A stretch of 54,360 nt of DNA from Paracoccaceae bacterium (GTDB lineage: Bacteria; Pseudomonadota; Alphaproteobacteria; Rhodobacterales; Rhodobacteraceae), in assembly GCA_002402045.2 (NCBI GenBank), contig NVUX02000015.1, forward strand, positions 1 to 54,360, in the 5' to 3' direction. Below the pieces are notes generated by a model that searched no databases, had not been told where the DNA came from, and saw nothing but the letters and a program-made list of their open reading frames with translations. Shown here in pieces: positions 34,131-43,361 of the stretch (positions are counted from its first letter, which is position 1; every line of letters begins with the position of its first letter). Both the position numbers and the translations under genes were made by a program.

Positions 34131-35276
34131 ATGAATATTGCAGGGCAAAAATCTGGCCTCTCATGGGCGGTAAATATTTCGGTGGTATTGCTGGTGGCGC
34201 TGTGGCTTTTCCCCACGGTGGGGCTGCTGGTTTCGTCATTCCGCACATCAGACCAAATTTCCACTTCAGGCTGGTGGAAGGCGATGTTCCCCTCCCAGCA
34301 AAACCTGACTCTGCGCTCTGACGCGCCAGAGCTTCAGGTCCAAGAAGGCGATTTATATGTGATCGAGGGGCTGCTTTTTGCCGATGGAAAAGATGTGGAA
34401 ATCTCGGTCTGGGGCGTGTCATCCCGAGAGATAGACAGCTATTCGGCTGGCGAGACTGCACCACTCAAAAAGGGCGGCGAGGTGACGGTGCAGGCCGATG
34501 GGCGCTATCGGATGGTCAACACCGAGCCCTTCACCGGCACGCGCGGCACCCGCATATTTGTAACCGCCACCACCCCGCCAGAATTCACCCTGCGAAACTA
34601 CCAACACGTGCTGTTTGACCCCTCCAATTCCGAGGGCATGGCCAAAGCCTTTATCAACACGCTCACCGTCACCATCCCCGCCACCATCATCCCGATTGTG
34701 ATCGCGGCCTTTGCGGCCTATGCGCTGGCATGGATGGAGTTTCCTGGCCGTGCGCTCTTAATCGCGGTCATTGTTGGCCTACTCGTGGTGCCGTTACAGC
34801 TGGCGTTAATCCCGCTTTTGAAGCTGCATAACGAGGTGGGCATTGGCAAGGGCTACCTTGGGGCATGGCTGGCGCATACGGGGTTTGGGCTGCCGCTCGC
34901 CATATATTTGCTTCGAAATTATATGGTCGGCTTGCCGCGAGATATTATCGAAAATGCGCGGGTAGATGGCGCGACAGAATTTCAGATTTTTGTAAAAATC
35001 ATCCTGCCGCTCAGCTTCCCCGCCCTCGCCTCCTTCGCCATCTTCCAGTTTCTCTGGACATGGAATGACCTCTTGGTCGCGCTGGTTTTCCTGATAGACA
35101 GCACCGGCGACACCACCGTAATGACCAAACAAATCGTAGAACTCCTCGGCACGCGCGGCGGCAATTGGGAAATTCTGGCCACCTCGGCTTTTGTCTCTAT
35201 CGCCGTGCCTTTAATGGTGTTCTTCGCCATGCAAAAATACCTTGTGCGCGGCTTGCTCGCCGGGTCAGTTAAATAA
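34131..35276 (+). CDS. aglG: Alpha-glucoside ABC permease G
   Basis: 381 residues, about 100 longer than a usual MalG-like subunit. The extra part is a hydrophilic beta-rich loop (about 45-150, LRSDAPELQVQEGDLYVIEG) between helix 1 and helix 2, predicted to lie in the periplasm. From memory, AglG proteins of rhizobia have such a loop. RDIIENARVDGATEFQIF is the EAA loop. Its TAA stop shares one base with the aglA ATG (TAATG). Confidence 0.92.
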   Translation: MNIAGQKSGLSWAVNISVVLLVALWLFPTVGLLVSSFRTSDQISTSGWWKAMFPSQQNLTLRSDAPELQVQEGDLYVIEGLLFADGKDVEISVWGVSSREIDSYSAGETAPLKKGGEVTVQADGRYRMVNTEPFTGTRGTRIFVTATTPPEFTLRNYQHVLFDPSNSEGMAKAFINTLTVTIPATIIPIVIAAFAAYALAWMEFPGRALLIAVIVGLLVVPLQLALIPLLKLHNEVGIGKGYLGAWLAHTGFGLPLAIYLLRNYMVGLPRDIIENARVDGATEFQIFVKIILPLSFPALASFAIFQFLWTWNDLLVALVFLIDSTGDTTVMTKQIVELLGTRGGNWEILATSAFVSIAVPLMVFFAMQKYLVRGLLAGSVK

Positions 35277-36931
35277 TGGAAAGCAATATGAACACAGCTC
35301 AGGCTCTGGCCCCTCAAACAGCTGATGACTGGTGGCGCGGTGCGGTGATTTACCAAATCTACCCGCGCAGCTTTCAGGATAGCACCGGCAATGGCATTGG
35401 AGATTTGCGCGGCATCGTGCAACGGTTGCCCTATATTGCAAAACTCGGTGTAGATGCCATTTGGATCTCGCCGTTTTTCACCTCGCCCATGGCTGATTTT
35501 GGCTACGATATCTCTGATTTTCGAGACGTAGACCCGGTGTTTGGCACGCTGGCCGATTTTGATGCGGTGGTCGAAACCGCCCACGGGCTGGGCCTTAAGG
35601 TGATGATTGATCTGGTGTTTAGCCACACCTCCAGCCAGCACGCGTGGTTTAAGGAAAGCCGTAAATCCGAGCCAAATGCCCATTCAGATTATTACGTCTG
35701 GGCCGATGCCAAACCCGATGGCACCCCGCCCAATAACTGGCTTTCCATCTTTGGTGGCTCGGCGTGGCACTGGGAAGCGCGGCGCTGCCAGTATTACCTG
35801 CATAATTTCCTCATCAGCCAGCCAGACCTGAATTTCCATAATCCGGTGGTGCAGGATGAGCTTTTGGACATCGGCAAATTCTGGCTTGATCGCGGCGTTA
35901 ACGGCTTCCGGCTTGATACCATCAACTTTTACTTCGCCGACCAAGCCCTGCGCGATAACCCCGCCCTGCCAGAAGATCAACGCAACGATCTGACCGCGCC
36001 CAAGGTGAACCCTTATAATCACCAAGAGCACCTATACGACAAAAACCGCCCCGAAACGCTGGGCTTTCTGCGCCGCTTGCGCAGCCTGATGGACGGCTAC
36101 AACGCCGCCGCCGTGGGTGAAGTGGGAGACAGCCAGCGCGGACTGGAGATTTTGGGTGAGTATACCGCTGGCGATGATCTGATGCAGATGTGCTATGCCT
36201 TTGAGCTGCTCGCCAGCCACCGGCCCGAAGCGGCAGACATTGCCGAAATATTTGCCAAAGTCGGGCGCGTGGCCAGCGATGGCTGGGCCTGCTGGGCGTT
36301 TTCCAACCACGATGTGCAGCGCCACAAAACCCGCTGGGGCCTGAATGATGCCGCCGATCGCTGCTATGCGACCCTCCTGATGTGCCTGCGCGGCTCGGCT
36401 TGCATTTTTCAAGGCGAAGAGCTGGGGCTTTCGGAAGCCAACGTGCCTTTTGAAGCGCTGCAAGACCCTTACGGCATCGAGTTTTGGCCCGAGTTTAAGG
36501 GCCGCGATGGCTGCCGCACCCCGATGGTGTGGGAGCCAAGCAACCAGAATGGAGGCTTTTCCAGCAATGCCAAAACATGGCTGCCCGTGCCGCCAGAGCA
36601 CTTGAGTCACGCCGCTGCCACTGCGGAATCAGACCTCGGCTCGCTGTTGCACCACTACCGCCGCGCCATTGCTTTTCGGCAGGCGAATGCGGCCCTGCGC
36701 GAAGGCGATATGGAAAATGTGCTGGCCAAAGATGGCATCATTCAATTTACCCGCAGCGCTGGTGGCACCACGCTATTTTGCGCGTTTAATCTTGGCGAAG
36801 ACCCCCGCCAAACCGAGCTGCCTACGGGCCAGTGGCAGCCAATTGGTCGGGAGCTGGGCAGCGCCGAGCCCTCGCCTGAAGGCCGCTTAACCCTTGAAGC
36901 ATGGCAGGTTTTCCTCGCCCGTAAAATTTAG
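35276..36931 (+). CDS. aglA: GH13 alpha-glucosidase
   Basis: 551 residues, no signal peptide, so cytoplasmic. GH13 motifs are visible: nucleophile Asp214 (GFRLDTINF), acid/base Glu282 (AVGEVGDS) and Asp346 (FSNHDVQR), after IYQIYPRSFQDS. It should hydrolyse imported sucrose, maltose or trehalose-like disaccharides; the exact one is not clear from sequence. The start may be 35276 or the ATG at 35288. It overlaps the aglG stop and is followed by aglK after 9 nt. Confidence 0.94.
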   Translation: MESNMNTAQALAPQTADDWWRGAVIYQIYPRSFQDSTGNGIGDLRGIVQRLPYIAKLGVDAIWISPFFTSPMADFGYDISDFRDVDPVFGTLADFDAVVETAHGLGLKVMIDLVFSHTSSQHAWFKESRKSEPNAHSDYYVWADAKPDGTPPNNWLSIFGGSAWHWEARRCQYYLHNFLISQPDLNFHNPVVQDELLDIGKFWLDRGVNGFRLDTINFYFADQALRDNPALPEDQRNDLTAPKVNPYNHQEHLYDKNRPETLGFLRRLRSLMDGYNAAAVGEVGDSQRGLEILGEYTAGDDLMQMCYAFELLASHRPEAADIAEIFAKVGRVASDGWACWAFSNHDVQRHKTRWGLNDAADRCYATLLMCLRGSACIFQGEELGLSEANVPFEALQDPYGIEFWPEFKGRDGCRTPMVWEPSNQNGGFSSNAKTWLPVPPEHLSHAAATAESDLGSLLHHYRRAIAFRQANAALREGDMENVLAKDGIIQFTRSAGGTTLFCAFNLGEDPRQTELPTGQWQPIGRELGSAEPSPEGRLTLEAWQVFLARKI

Positions 36932-36940
36932 GAGCACAAC

Positions 36941-38023
36941 ATGGCAAACCTTAAAATGACAGGCATTGCAAAGTCTTACGGCGATGTGAGCGTGCTGGAA
37001 GATATTAATCTTGAAATAAAAACCGGCGAGCTTATCGTTTTTGTTGGCCCCTCGGGCTGCGGAAAATCAACCCTGCTACGCATGGTGGCGGGGTTGGAAA
37101 AGATCACTGCCGGGGAGTTGGAAATTGACGGCGTTGTCGTAAATAACATCCCCCCCGCCGAGCGCGGCATCGCGATGGTTTTTCAGTCTTACGCGCTTTA
37201 TCCCCATATGACGGTGCGTGAAAACATGTCTTTTGCCCTGAAGCTGGCGAAGAAAAGCAAAGAAGAAATTGAGGCAGCGGTATCCAAAGTTGCCAAAATT
37301 TTGCAGCTGGAAGACTATTTGGACCGCCTGCCCAAAGCCCTGTCGGGTGGGCAACGCCAACGCGTGGCCATTGGTCGCTCGATCGTGCGAAACCCCAAGG
37401 TTTACCTGTTTGACGAGCCACTTTCCAACCTAGACGCCGCTTTGCGCGTGGCCACCCGCATCGAAATTGCGCAGCTTAAGGAAAGCATGCCGGAAAGCAC
37501 GATGATTTATGTAACCCATGACCAAGTGGAAGCGATGACGCTGGCCACGCGGATTGTGGTGCTGGCCAATAAAGGCATTGCCCAAGTCGGCACCCCGCTG
37601 GAGCTTTATGAGCGCCCCGAAAATGAATTTGTGGCGCGCTTCATCGGCTCTCCAGCAATGAACCTTTGGCCGGGTGAAGTGGTGGCGACCGGAGCACAAA
37701 CAAAGGTGCAACTGGCCGATGGCTGCGAGGCCCTTTCTAATGTGCCAACCACCGAGGCTGATATGGGCTTGAAGGTAAAAGTAGGCGTGCGGCCCGAAGA
37801 CTTGCGGGCAACAGAGGGCACGCCGGTTTTCACCGGCAAGGTTGATTTTACCGAGCTGCTTGGCGAGCTGACCCAGATCTATTTTGACGCGACAGCTGGC
37901 GAGCATGTGATTGCCAAATTGCCAGGCATTGTTCATGGCTTGCGGGGCCAGAATATACGGCTGGCAGCCAACCCTGAAAAGGTTCACCTGTTCGCAGACG
38001 GTCGCTCTTTGCTTTACCGCTAA
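36941..38023 (+). CDS. aglK: Alpha-glucoside ABC ATPase
   Basis: 360 residues of the UgpC/MalK subfamily. Walker A GPSGCGKST at 36-44, ALSGGQRQRV signature, VYLFDEPLSNLD Walker B, and a C-terminal TOBE domain (VKVGVRPEDLRA). GGAGCACAAC precedes the ATG. It is the last gene of aglEFGAK and its stop overlaps the stop of convergent nagA (CTAA, 38020-38023). Confidence 0.93.
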   Translation: MANLKMTGIAKSYGDVSVLEDINLEIKTGELIVFVGPSGCGKSTLLRMVAGLEKITAGELEIDGVVVNNIPPAERGIAMVFQSYALYPHMTVRENMSFALKLAKKSKEEIEAAVSKVAKILQLEDYLDRLPKALSGGQRQRVAIGRSIVRNPKVYLFDEPLSNLDAALRVATRIEIAQLKESMPESTMIYVTHDQVEAMTLATRIVVLANKGIAQVGTPLELYERPENEFVARFIGSPAMNLWPGEVVATGAQTKVQLADGCEALSNVPTTEADMGLKVKVGVRPEDLRATEGTPVFTGKVDFTELLGELTQIYFDATAGEHVIAKLPGIVHGLRGQNIRLAANPEKVHLFADGRSLLYR

Positions 38024-39138
38024 ATGCTGGTCAGTGCTGAAATTTTGCCCGTTTCGCCCATTAAAATCAGGTCCGAAGCCTCGGCCCCGATGAGCCTGCC
38101 AATTTGCCCCTCAAGCCCCATCAGCTTTGCCGGATTGCGCGTGGCCATCCGCAAAGCATCTTGCATCGAAACCCCGACGGATTGCAGCGTGGCGACGCCT
38201 TCAGGAATAGTCGTATGCGCCCCCGCAAGCGAGCCTTGGCTATTAATCAGGCGCCCGCCTTTAAGGTGAACAGGCTCGCCATAAAGCATAAATTGGTCTG
38301 GGCCACCAACGGTCGGCATGGCGTCGGTGATTAAAATCATATGGTCTTTTAGGGGGCGCGCACGGCAGGCGAGCGCCAGCATTGTAGGGTCCACATGCAA
38401 CCCATCGGCGATGATCGAGCAATAGGCGTGGCTGTTAATAGCCGCCCCCACCACCCCGGGCGCTCGGTTTTCCATTTGGGACATCGCATTGAAAAGATGG
38501 GTGAAAAGCGTGGCACCCTCGGCCAGCAGAGCCTCGGCCTCATCCGCGCTGGCATTGGTATGACCCATCGAGACCGTAACCCCCAGCGCCACAATTTCGG
38601 CCACCTGCGCCGGTGTAACCGACTCTGGTGCGACCGTGAGCAGCGCCGGAATATCCTGTGTCCGCAGTCGCTTAAGTTGCGCCATTGTATGGGCATCAAA
38701 CGGGCGGATAAAACTGGGCTTGTGCGTGCCTTTCCGCGCCGTGGCAATATGCGGGCCTTCAATATGAATGCCGGCAATCCCAAACTCACCGAAGCACTCC
38801 AGCACAGCACTCACGGCGGCTTCCAACACCTCAGGCGCGTCAGTTATAACCGTTGGCAGCCAGTGCTGCGTGCCAAATTTGTGATGGGCTTTGGCGATAG
38901 TTTCTAGACCCGCACGGTTGGGGCTGGTGTTAAAAAGCACCCCGCCGCCACCATTGATCTGAATATCAAAAAAGCTCGGGGTGAGCGTGCCATTCAGGGT
39001 GCTAACCGTCGCATTCGGCGAAATTTCAGCCACGGGCGATATGCCAGTAACCACGCCGTTTTCCACCCGCGCAGCCGTGGCTTCATGCAGGGTATGCCCA
39101 TCAAACAAGCGGGTTGGGTTGAGCCAGATTTCAGCCAT
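38020..39138 (-). CDS. nagA: N-acetylhexosamine-6-phosphate deacetylase
   Basis: 372 residues from the ATG at 39138, with CGGAGG 7 nt upstream; a frame open to 39297 is rejected. It is an amidohydrolase of the NagA/AgaA type: IHIEGPHIA, SMGHTNA, LITDAMPTVG and AFNAM-like (LFNAMSQMENRAPG). It removes acetate from GlcNAc-6-P or GalNAc-6-P. NagA and AgaA cannot be told apart by eye. It is the last gene of the ten-gene operon and overlaps the gatZ-like gene by 8 nt. Confidence 0.92.
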   Translation of the reverse strand: MAEIWLNPTRLFDGHTLHEATAARVENGVVTGISPVAEISPNATVSTLNGTLTPSFFDIQINGGGGVLFNTSPNRAGLETIAKAHHKFGTQHWLPTVITDAPEVLEAAVSAVLECFGEFGIAGIHIEGPHIATARKGTHKPSFIRPFDAHTMAQLKRLRTQDIPALLTVAPESVTPAQVAEIVALGVTVSMGHTNASADEAEALLAEGATLFTHLFNAMSQMENRAPGVVGAAINSHAYCSIIADGLHVDPTMLALACRARPLKDHMILITDAMPTVGGPDQFMLYGEPVHLKGGRLINSQGSLAGAHTTIPEGVATLQSVGVSMQDALRMATRNPAKLMGLEGQIGRLIGAEASDLILMGETGKISALTSI

Positions 39139-40402
39139 TGGCACCCTCCGAGATAAAATATGGCACAAGCGCCTGCTGGATTTCGGCCATAACATAGGCC
39201 TTGGCCAAAGGTTGGCCAGATGCCTGCAAAGCCGCCGCGCGCACTGCGGTTTCAGCACCAAAATATGGGGCCAAATTGGTGGTGTGCTTATCAACAAATT
39301 TCATCAGGGCCTCCACGGCCTCAATAGCGTCTGGCTGCGCCCAGTAATAGCGAATTCGGTCGGCAAGGCCAGTGTGCCGCAGCTTCTGCTGCACAACGGC
39401 ATCGCCATGATAGTGAGATTGCCAATGGGCAGGGTTGGCGAGCATCAAGCGCTCCATTACGTCAGGCAGGTGCGGGCTATCTGGTGCAAGGTCTGCCCGC
39501 GCGGTATCAAGCGCATAAAGCGCTTGGCGATAGGCGTGTGTAAGGGCAGGGCCAACTTTGTGGATGGCAAACCCCATTTCGGCCAAGGCAGGATAGGCGC
39601 TCGGATGCTGGTAATCTGTCGAATGCGCTTCAAAACACAGGCCCGGATAAGGGTCGAGCATGGCGCGCAGGGCTGCGTTGCCGCCCGTGGGCAAATGATG
39701 CACTTCGGTTGGCGAAAACTCAACACCGGGCTGTACAACCAGCGCCACAATGCGGGTTTTGGCCTCAGGAATGCCCGCCTTATCAAACGCATCAAAGTGC
39801 GCTTTCAGGGTGGCCTCGGCGGCAGCGGGCGCCGTTGGGGTTACGGTTTCGCCGTCGCCATGCGCGCCACCGGGGGGCGGCACTTCGGTGCCAACCATAT
39901 AGGAAAGTTTTGTAGGGTCGGCGGCGGTTTTCTCGCAAATCGCTGCCAGCTTTGCGGCGCGGTTGGCTGATGTGGCGTCATCCACTTGGGCGGGTTCGCC
40001 TTGACAGCCCTCAGAGCAATCCAGATGAATTTTCGTGAAGCCCGCGCGCACGTAGTCAGCCACAAGCGTTTCAGCTTTAGCCATAGCCTCACCCGCCAGC
40101 GCCGCGCGCCAAACCTGCGGGCCGAGGTGATCTCCGCCAAAAACCAAGTTGGCTGTGGCAAAGTTAGAGACCGCCGCAATGCCTTTCACAAAAGTGACAA
40201 AATCAGCGGGGCGCATACCGGTATACCCGCCAAACTGGTTCACTTGATTACTGGTTGCCTCCACAATAAGCGGCCGCCCAAGCGCGCTCGCCAGCCCCAT
40301 TGAGGCCTCCAGCACCATCGGGTGAGCCGAGCAAACTGAGGGCAGCGCAGCCAGCTGGCCACTGCGGTTAGCCTTGATAGTTTGACGTAAAAGATCGTTC
40401 AT
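39131..40402 (-). CDS. GatZ/KbaZ/AgaZ-like protein
   Basis: 423 residues. The family is known as the non-catalytic subunit of tagatose-bisphosphate aldolase (VCSAHPMVLEAS, FGGDHLGPQVWR, GTEVPPPGGA). In the usual system it partners a catalytic GatY/KbaY subunit, which is not in this window. Comparative work on GalNAc use in proteobacteria has proposed that AgaZ is a tagatose-6-phosphate kinase, which would fit a product of the SIS isomerase upstream. The start overlaps the nagK stop (ATGA). Confidence 0.9.
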   Translation of the reverse strand: MNDLLRQTIKANRSGQLAALPSVCSAHPMVLEASMGLASALGRPLIVEATSNQVNQFGGYTGMRPADFVTFVKGIAAVSNFATANLVFGGDHLGPQVWRAALAGEAMAKAETLVADYVRAGFTKIHLDCSEGCQGEPAQVDDATSANRAAKLAAICEKTAADPTKLSYMVGTEVPPPGGAHGDGETVTPTAPAAAEATLKAHFDAFDKAGIPEAKTRIVALVVQPGVEFSPTEVHHLPTGGNAALRAMLDPYPGLCFEAHSTDYQHPSAYPALAEMGFAIHKVGPALTHAYRQALYALDTARADLAPDSPHLPDVMERLMLANPAHWQSHYHGDAVVQQKLRHTGLADRIRYYWAQPDAIEAVEALMKFVDKHTTNLAPYFGAETAVRAAALQASGQPLAKAYVMAEIQQALVPYFISEGANG

Positions 40403-41274
40403 GTCGTGCCTCTCTGAACGGCCAGTAAGGCCGCGCCGCGTGTACCGCTGCTATCTCCGAATTTGGCCTTTAAGATGACTGGTGGAGCCGTGCCTTTCAG
40501 CATAACCGGCACCGCTGCTTCACTAATTCTTTCGGCCACGCCTTCAATGTTTGAAAGCCCGCCGCCAAGCACAATGCAGTCTGGGTCCAGCGTGCATTGC
40601 AAGCTGGCCACCAGCGCCGCGATGAGGTTGAGCCACGATTTAAAACCTTCGCCATCCTTAGCCGCAATTTCGGCGGGGCTGGCGGTGTGGCCGGTAATAT
40701 GCTGGTTTAACGCCACCATCCCCGGCCCCGCGCCGAGGGTTTCAAAGCAGCCTGTGCGCCCGCAGCCACAGGGGTGAAGTGGCAAATTAAGGTTGGCGGA
40801 AAACGGCAAATGCCCAACTTCGCCGACTGTTCCGTTCGCGCTCTGAAACAGCTTTTGCCCAATGCAAAAACCGCCCCCGATACCAGTACCAAGGATCAGC
40901 CCGAAAACTGCATGAAAGCCCCGCCCCGCGCCAAGGGTCGCCTCGGAAAAGGCGAATAAATCGCAATCATTGCCAAAGCTGGCATCGCGGCCAATGGCCT
41001 TTAGAATATCCGCACGCAGCGGTTTTTGGCTGGCGGGTAAATTGGCGGTAAAAGCCAGCCCGCTTTTGCTATCATGCCGCCCCGGAATCCCAATGCCCAA
41101 GGGCAGCCCCGCATGCTGCGCTTCCAGCCATGCCGCCTGATCTTGCACCGCCGCCACCAGTTCATCATAGCTTGCGGGAGTTTTTACCCGCCGTGTTTCC
41201 ACGGCTTGCCAATCGCCATCAAACAAGCTGGCCTCTATCTTGGTGCCGCCTACATCTATGCCGCCAGCAATCAT
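40399..41274 (-). CDS. nagK: ROK-family N-acetylhexosamine kinase
   Basis: 291 residues. GGIDVGGTKIEAS is the phosphate-binding motif, Asp103 in GNDCD the catalytic base, and CGCGRTGCFE (Cys159/161/166) the ROK zinc site. It probably phosphorylates GlcNAc or GalNAc that arises from imported oligosaccharides. ABC importers give unphosphorylated sugar, so such a kinase is needed. The start overlaps the stop of the SIS gene (ATGA, 41271-41274). Confidence 0.9.
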   Translation of the reverse strand: MIAGGIDVGGTKIEASLFDGDWQAVETRRVKTPASYDELVAAVQDQAAWLEAQHAGLPLGIGIPGRHDSKSGLAFTANLPASQKPLRADILKAIGRDASFGNDCDLFAFSEATLGAGRGFHAVFGLILGTGIGGGFCIGQKLFQSANGTVGEVGHLPFSANLNLPLHPCGCGRTGCFETLGAGPGMVALNQHITGHTASPAEIAAKDGEGFKSWLNLIAALVASLQCTLDPDCIVLGGGLSNIEGVAERISEAAVPVMLKGTAPPVILKAKFGDSSGTRGAALLAVQRGTT

Positions 41275-42341
41275 AGCGCCTCCGGTGTGTGCAGCGTTAC
41301 GCCGCTCACCACGCGCGTTAGCGTGCCACGGCCCTTAAACGGGTCATCAATATTGAGGCCAAGTGCGTGCGACCACGTAACGGCCAAAGCCTGCGAAAAC
41401 AGCACAAATAGCACGGCATCCATCACCTCATTACCCGTTGGTGGCACAGCAATATCCCCGTCAGCGCCGAGGCTCAGGACCGTTTCTGGCCCAAATTGGT
41501 CTCGAACCTCGGCGGCCAGATCCCTGTCATATTGCCCTGTAAGAGCATGGTTGGACAGGAATACAAAAACCTTGGTATCCGTATTCACAAATGACTTGGG
41601 GCCATGACGAAAGCCAAGGTTACTATCCCAAATCGCCGGAATATCTCCAGCGGCCAGCTCCATAACCTTGAGCGACGCTTCGCGGGCGGCAAAAGCCAAC
41701 GGGCCAGAGCCGGTAAACACCACCCGTTCGGGACGGGGCATGGCCTGCGCGGCCTCGAAATACGCGGGCAAAAGAGCTTCGGCACGGTCCGCAAGGCTGG
41801 TCAAATGCGCGGGCGTTAGCCCCTCATCCAGCAGCAAAATCGCAGTTAGCAGCATGGTGCTATAGCTTGAGGTCATCGCAAAACCAGCATCATGGGTGGC
41901 GGCGGGCAAGATGATTGCCTTTTGATGGGCCGCAGGGCGAGTGGCCAGCGCGCTTTCCCCGTTGCAGGTAATGTTCAGGCGCGGCGCTTCGGGCAGGAAG
42001 CTGTCGAGCAGGTCCAGCGTGCCGAGGCTTTCAGCACTGTTGCCCGAACGGCCAAAGGAAATAACCAACGGGCGCAGGCCTTTACGAATATAATTCTGTG
42101 GGCAGGCTACCAGATCGGTGGTAGAAATGGCACGAATACGGCGGGGGTCTGCCCCTAGCGCTGCCGCAATCAGGTCTCCGATATAAGCCGACGTACCAGC
42201 CCCGCAAAGCCAGATTTCATCAGGGTTTTGCGCGGAAATCCAGCCGCGCAGCTCCGCCAGTTTCGGGCCAAAATCATCAGCCCAGCCGCGCCAAATCGCG
42301 GGTTGCTGCATGATTTCACGGTAAGTGGCGCTGTTTTTCAT
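41271..42341 (-). CDS. agaS: AgaS-like SIS-domain hexosamine-6-phosphate isomerase/deaminase
   Basis: 356 residues with two SIS domains (about 40-175 and 200-340). WLCGAGTSAYIGDLIAA, ISFGRSGNSAESL and VFTGSGPLAFAAREASLKVMEL are the SIS motifs. The C-terminus RGTLTRVVSGVTLH matches AgaS proteins, which deaminate galactosamine-6-P to tagatose-6-P. Assignment to GalN and not GlcN is by that resemblance. It begins immediately after the TAG of the other SIS gene. Confidence 0.85.
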   Translation of the reverse strand: MKNSATYREIMQQPAIWRGWADDFGPKLAELRGWISAQNPDEIWLCGAGTSAYIGDLIAAALGADPRRIRAISTTDLVACPQNYIRKGLRPLVISFGRSGNSAESLGTLDLLDSFLPEAPRLNITCNGESALATRPAAHQKAIILPAATHDAGFAMTSSYSTMLLTAILLLDEGLTPAHLTSLADRAEALLPAYFEAAQAMPRPERVVFTGSGPLAFAAREASLKVMELAAGDIPAIWDSNLGFRHGPKSFVNTDTKVFVFLSNHALTGQYDRDLAAEVRDQFGPETVLSLGADGDIAVPPTGNEVMDAVLFVLFSQALAVTWSHALGLNIDDPFKGRGTLTRVVSGVTLHTPEAL

Positions 42342-43361
42342 CTAAATGGTATCCGTAATTTTGGCGAGGGTTTCGGGCGTATCCGGGTCCATGCCCAACG
42401 CCAGCGTAAGGTCGTGCACCACGGGATAAAGCGCGTAAAGCAGCAGGGCGGCCGCACTTGGGGGGCTAGCCTGCGCCACGCCAAGATCAGCCGGCGAAAC
42501 ACGGAAAACTGGCGTATTAATCGCCTTAAAACGCGCCTCAGCAAGGTTCAGGCTGTCCTGAATTTCGGGCTCCAACGTGTCCAAAATCACCACCGTGAGC
42601 GGCTTGGTCGCAAGCTGTAGCGGGCCATGCAGCACCTCAGACGCCGAGTAAGCCTCAGCGTGCAACGCCGCGCATTCCTTAAACTTCAGCGCAATTTCAT
42701 GCGCCGCGCCAAAGCCACAGCCGCGCCCGATTACAAACACCGAATCTGACGCCTTGAGCGCAGCTACAAGCTCTGCCAGCGCGGGCAGGGTTTTCCCATC
42801 CACGCTCGCCATGGCCCGTGCCGCCGCACTCACATTTTCTGCATAATCCGGCACCATTCGCGCCAGCAGCGCCATGCCCGCGGCCACCGTGCAAATTACC
42901 GACTTGGTAGCCGGAATCGCCAGCTCTGGCCCCGCGCCCATATCTATGCAAATATCGGCCACTTTGCTGGCAGGCGAGCCCGCAGTATTGGTAATCGCCA
43001 CCGTGTGCCCACCGCGAGCTTTCACGCCCTCAATGGCGTGCACAAGGTCTGTGCTGCCGCCAGATTGGCTGATCACCAAGCCCGCCGCACCGGCCATATC
43101 TACGCCACCGCCTAGGCTAAAAACTGAGGGCGGCAGTGTGGTCATCGGCTTGCCGAGCACCCGCATAAATTCGTAGGAAAGTATATTGGCGGCCGCGTCA
43201 GAGCTTCCGCGCGCAATGGTATAAATCGCCCGCGCTGCCTTCAAAGGCTCCACATCAAGCGCGCTCAGGTCACGCCCTAGCATCGCCACATACTTTGCCG
43301 GTGCCTCGTTAATTTCCGAGCGCATCAGCGCCCCTGCTATTTTGGTCATACCATCCGCCAT
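42342..43361 (-). CDS. GlmS-like SIS-domain deaminase (NagB-II type)
   Basis: 339 residues, two SIS domains with no glutaminase domain. MRSEINEAPAKYVAML replaces the usual start of GlmS-like deaminases; TIARGSSDAAANILSYEFMR and ISQSGGSTDLVHAIE are SIS motifs, and LHGPLQLATK is a GlmS-like segment. It is the type called NagB-II in Shewanella, which makes fructose-6-P from glucosamine-6-P. It shares one base with the oxidoreductase stop (TAATG). The two SIS genes are only distantly alike, so they likely have distinct substrates. Confidence 0.85.
   Translation of the reverse strand: MADGMTKIAGALMRSEINEAPAKYVAMLGRDLSALDVEPLKAARAIYTIARGSSDAAANILSYEFMRVLGKPMTTLPPSVFSLGGGVDMAGAAGLVISQSGGSTDLVHAIEGVKARGGHTVAITNTAGSPASKVADICIDMGAGPELAIPATKSVICTVAAGMALLARMVPDYAENVSAAARAMASVDGKTLPALAELVAALKASDSVFVIGRGCGFGAAHEIALKFKECAALHAEAYSASEVLHGPLQLATKPLTVVILDTLEPEIQDSLNLAEARFKAINTPVFRVSPADLGVAQASPPSAAALLLYALYPVVHDLTLALGMDPDTPETLAKITDTI

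Noticed and set aside
38981-39970. Long plus-strand open frame (329 codons) over nagA and the GatZ-like gene
   Set aside because: It is antisense to two clear enzymes, is rich in Arg, His and Gly, has no ribosome binding site and matches no family pattern. It is a shadow of high-GC codon use.
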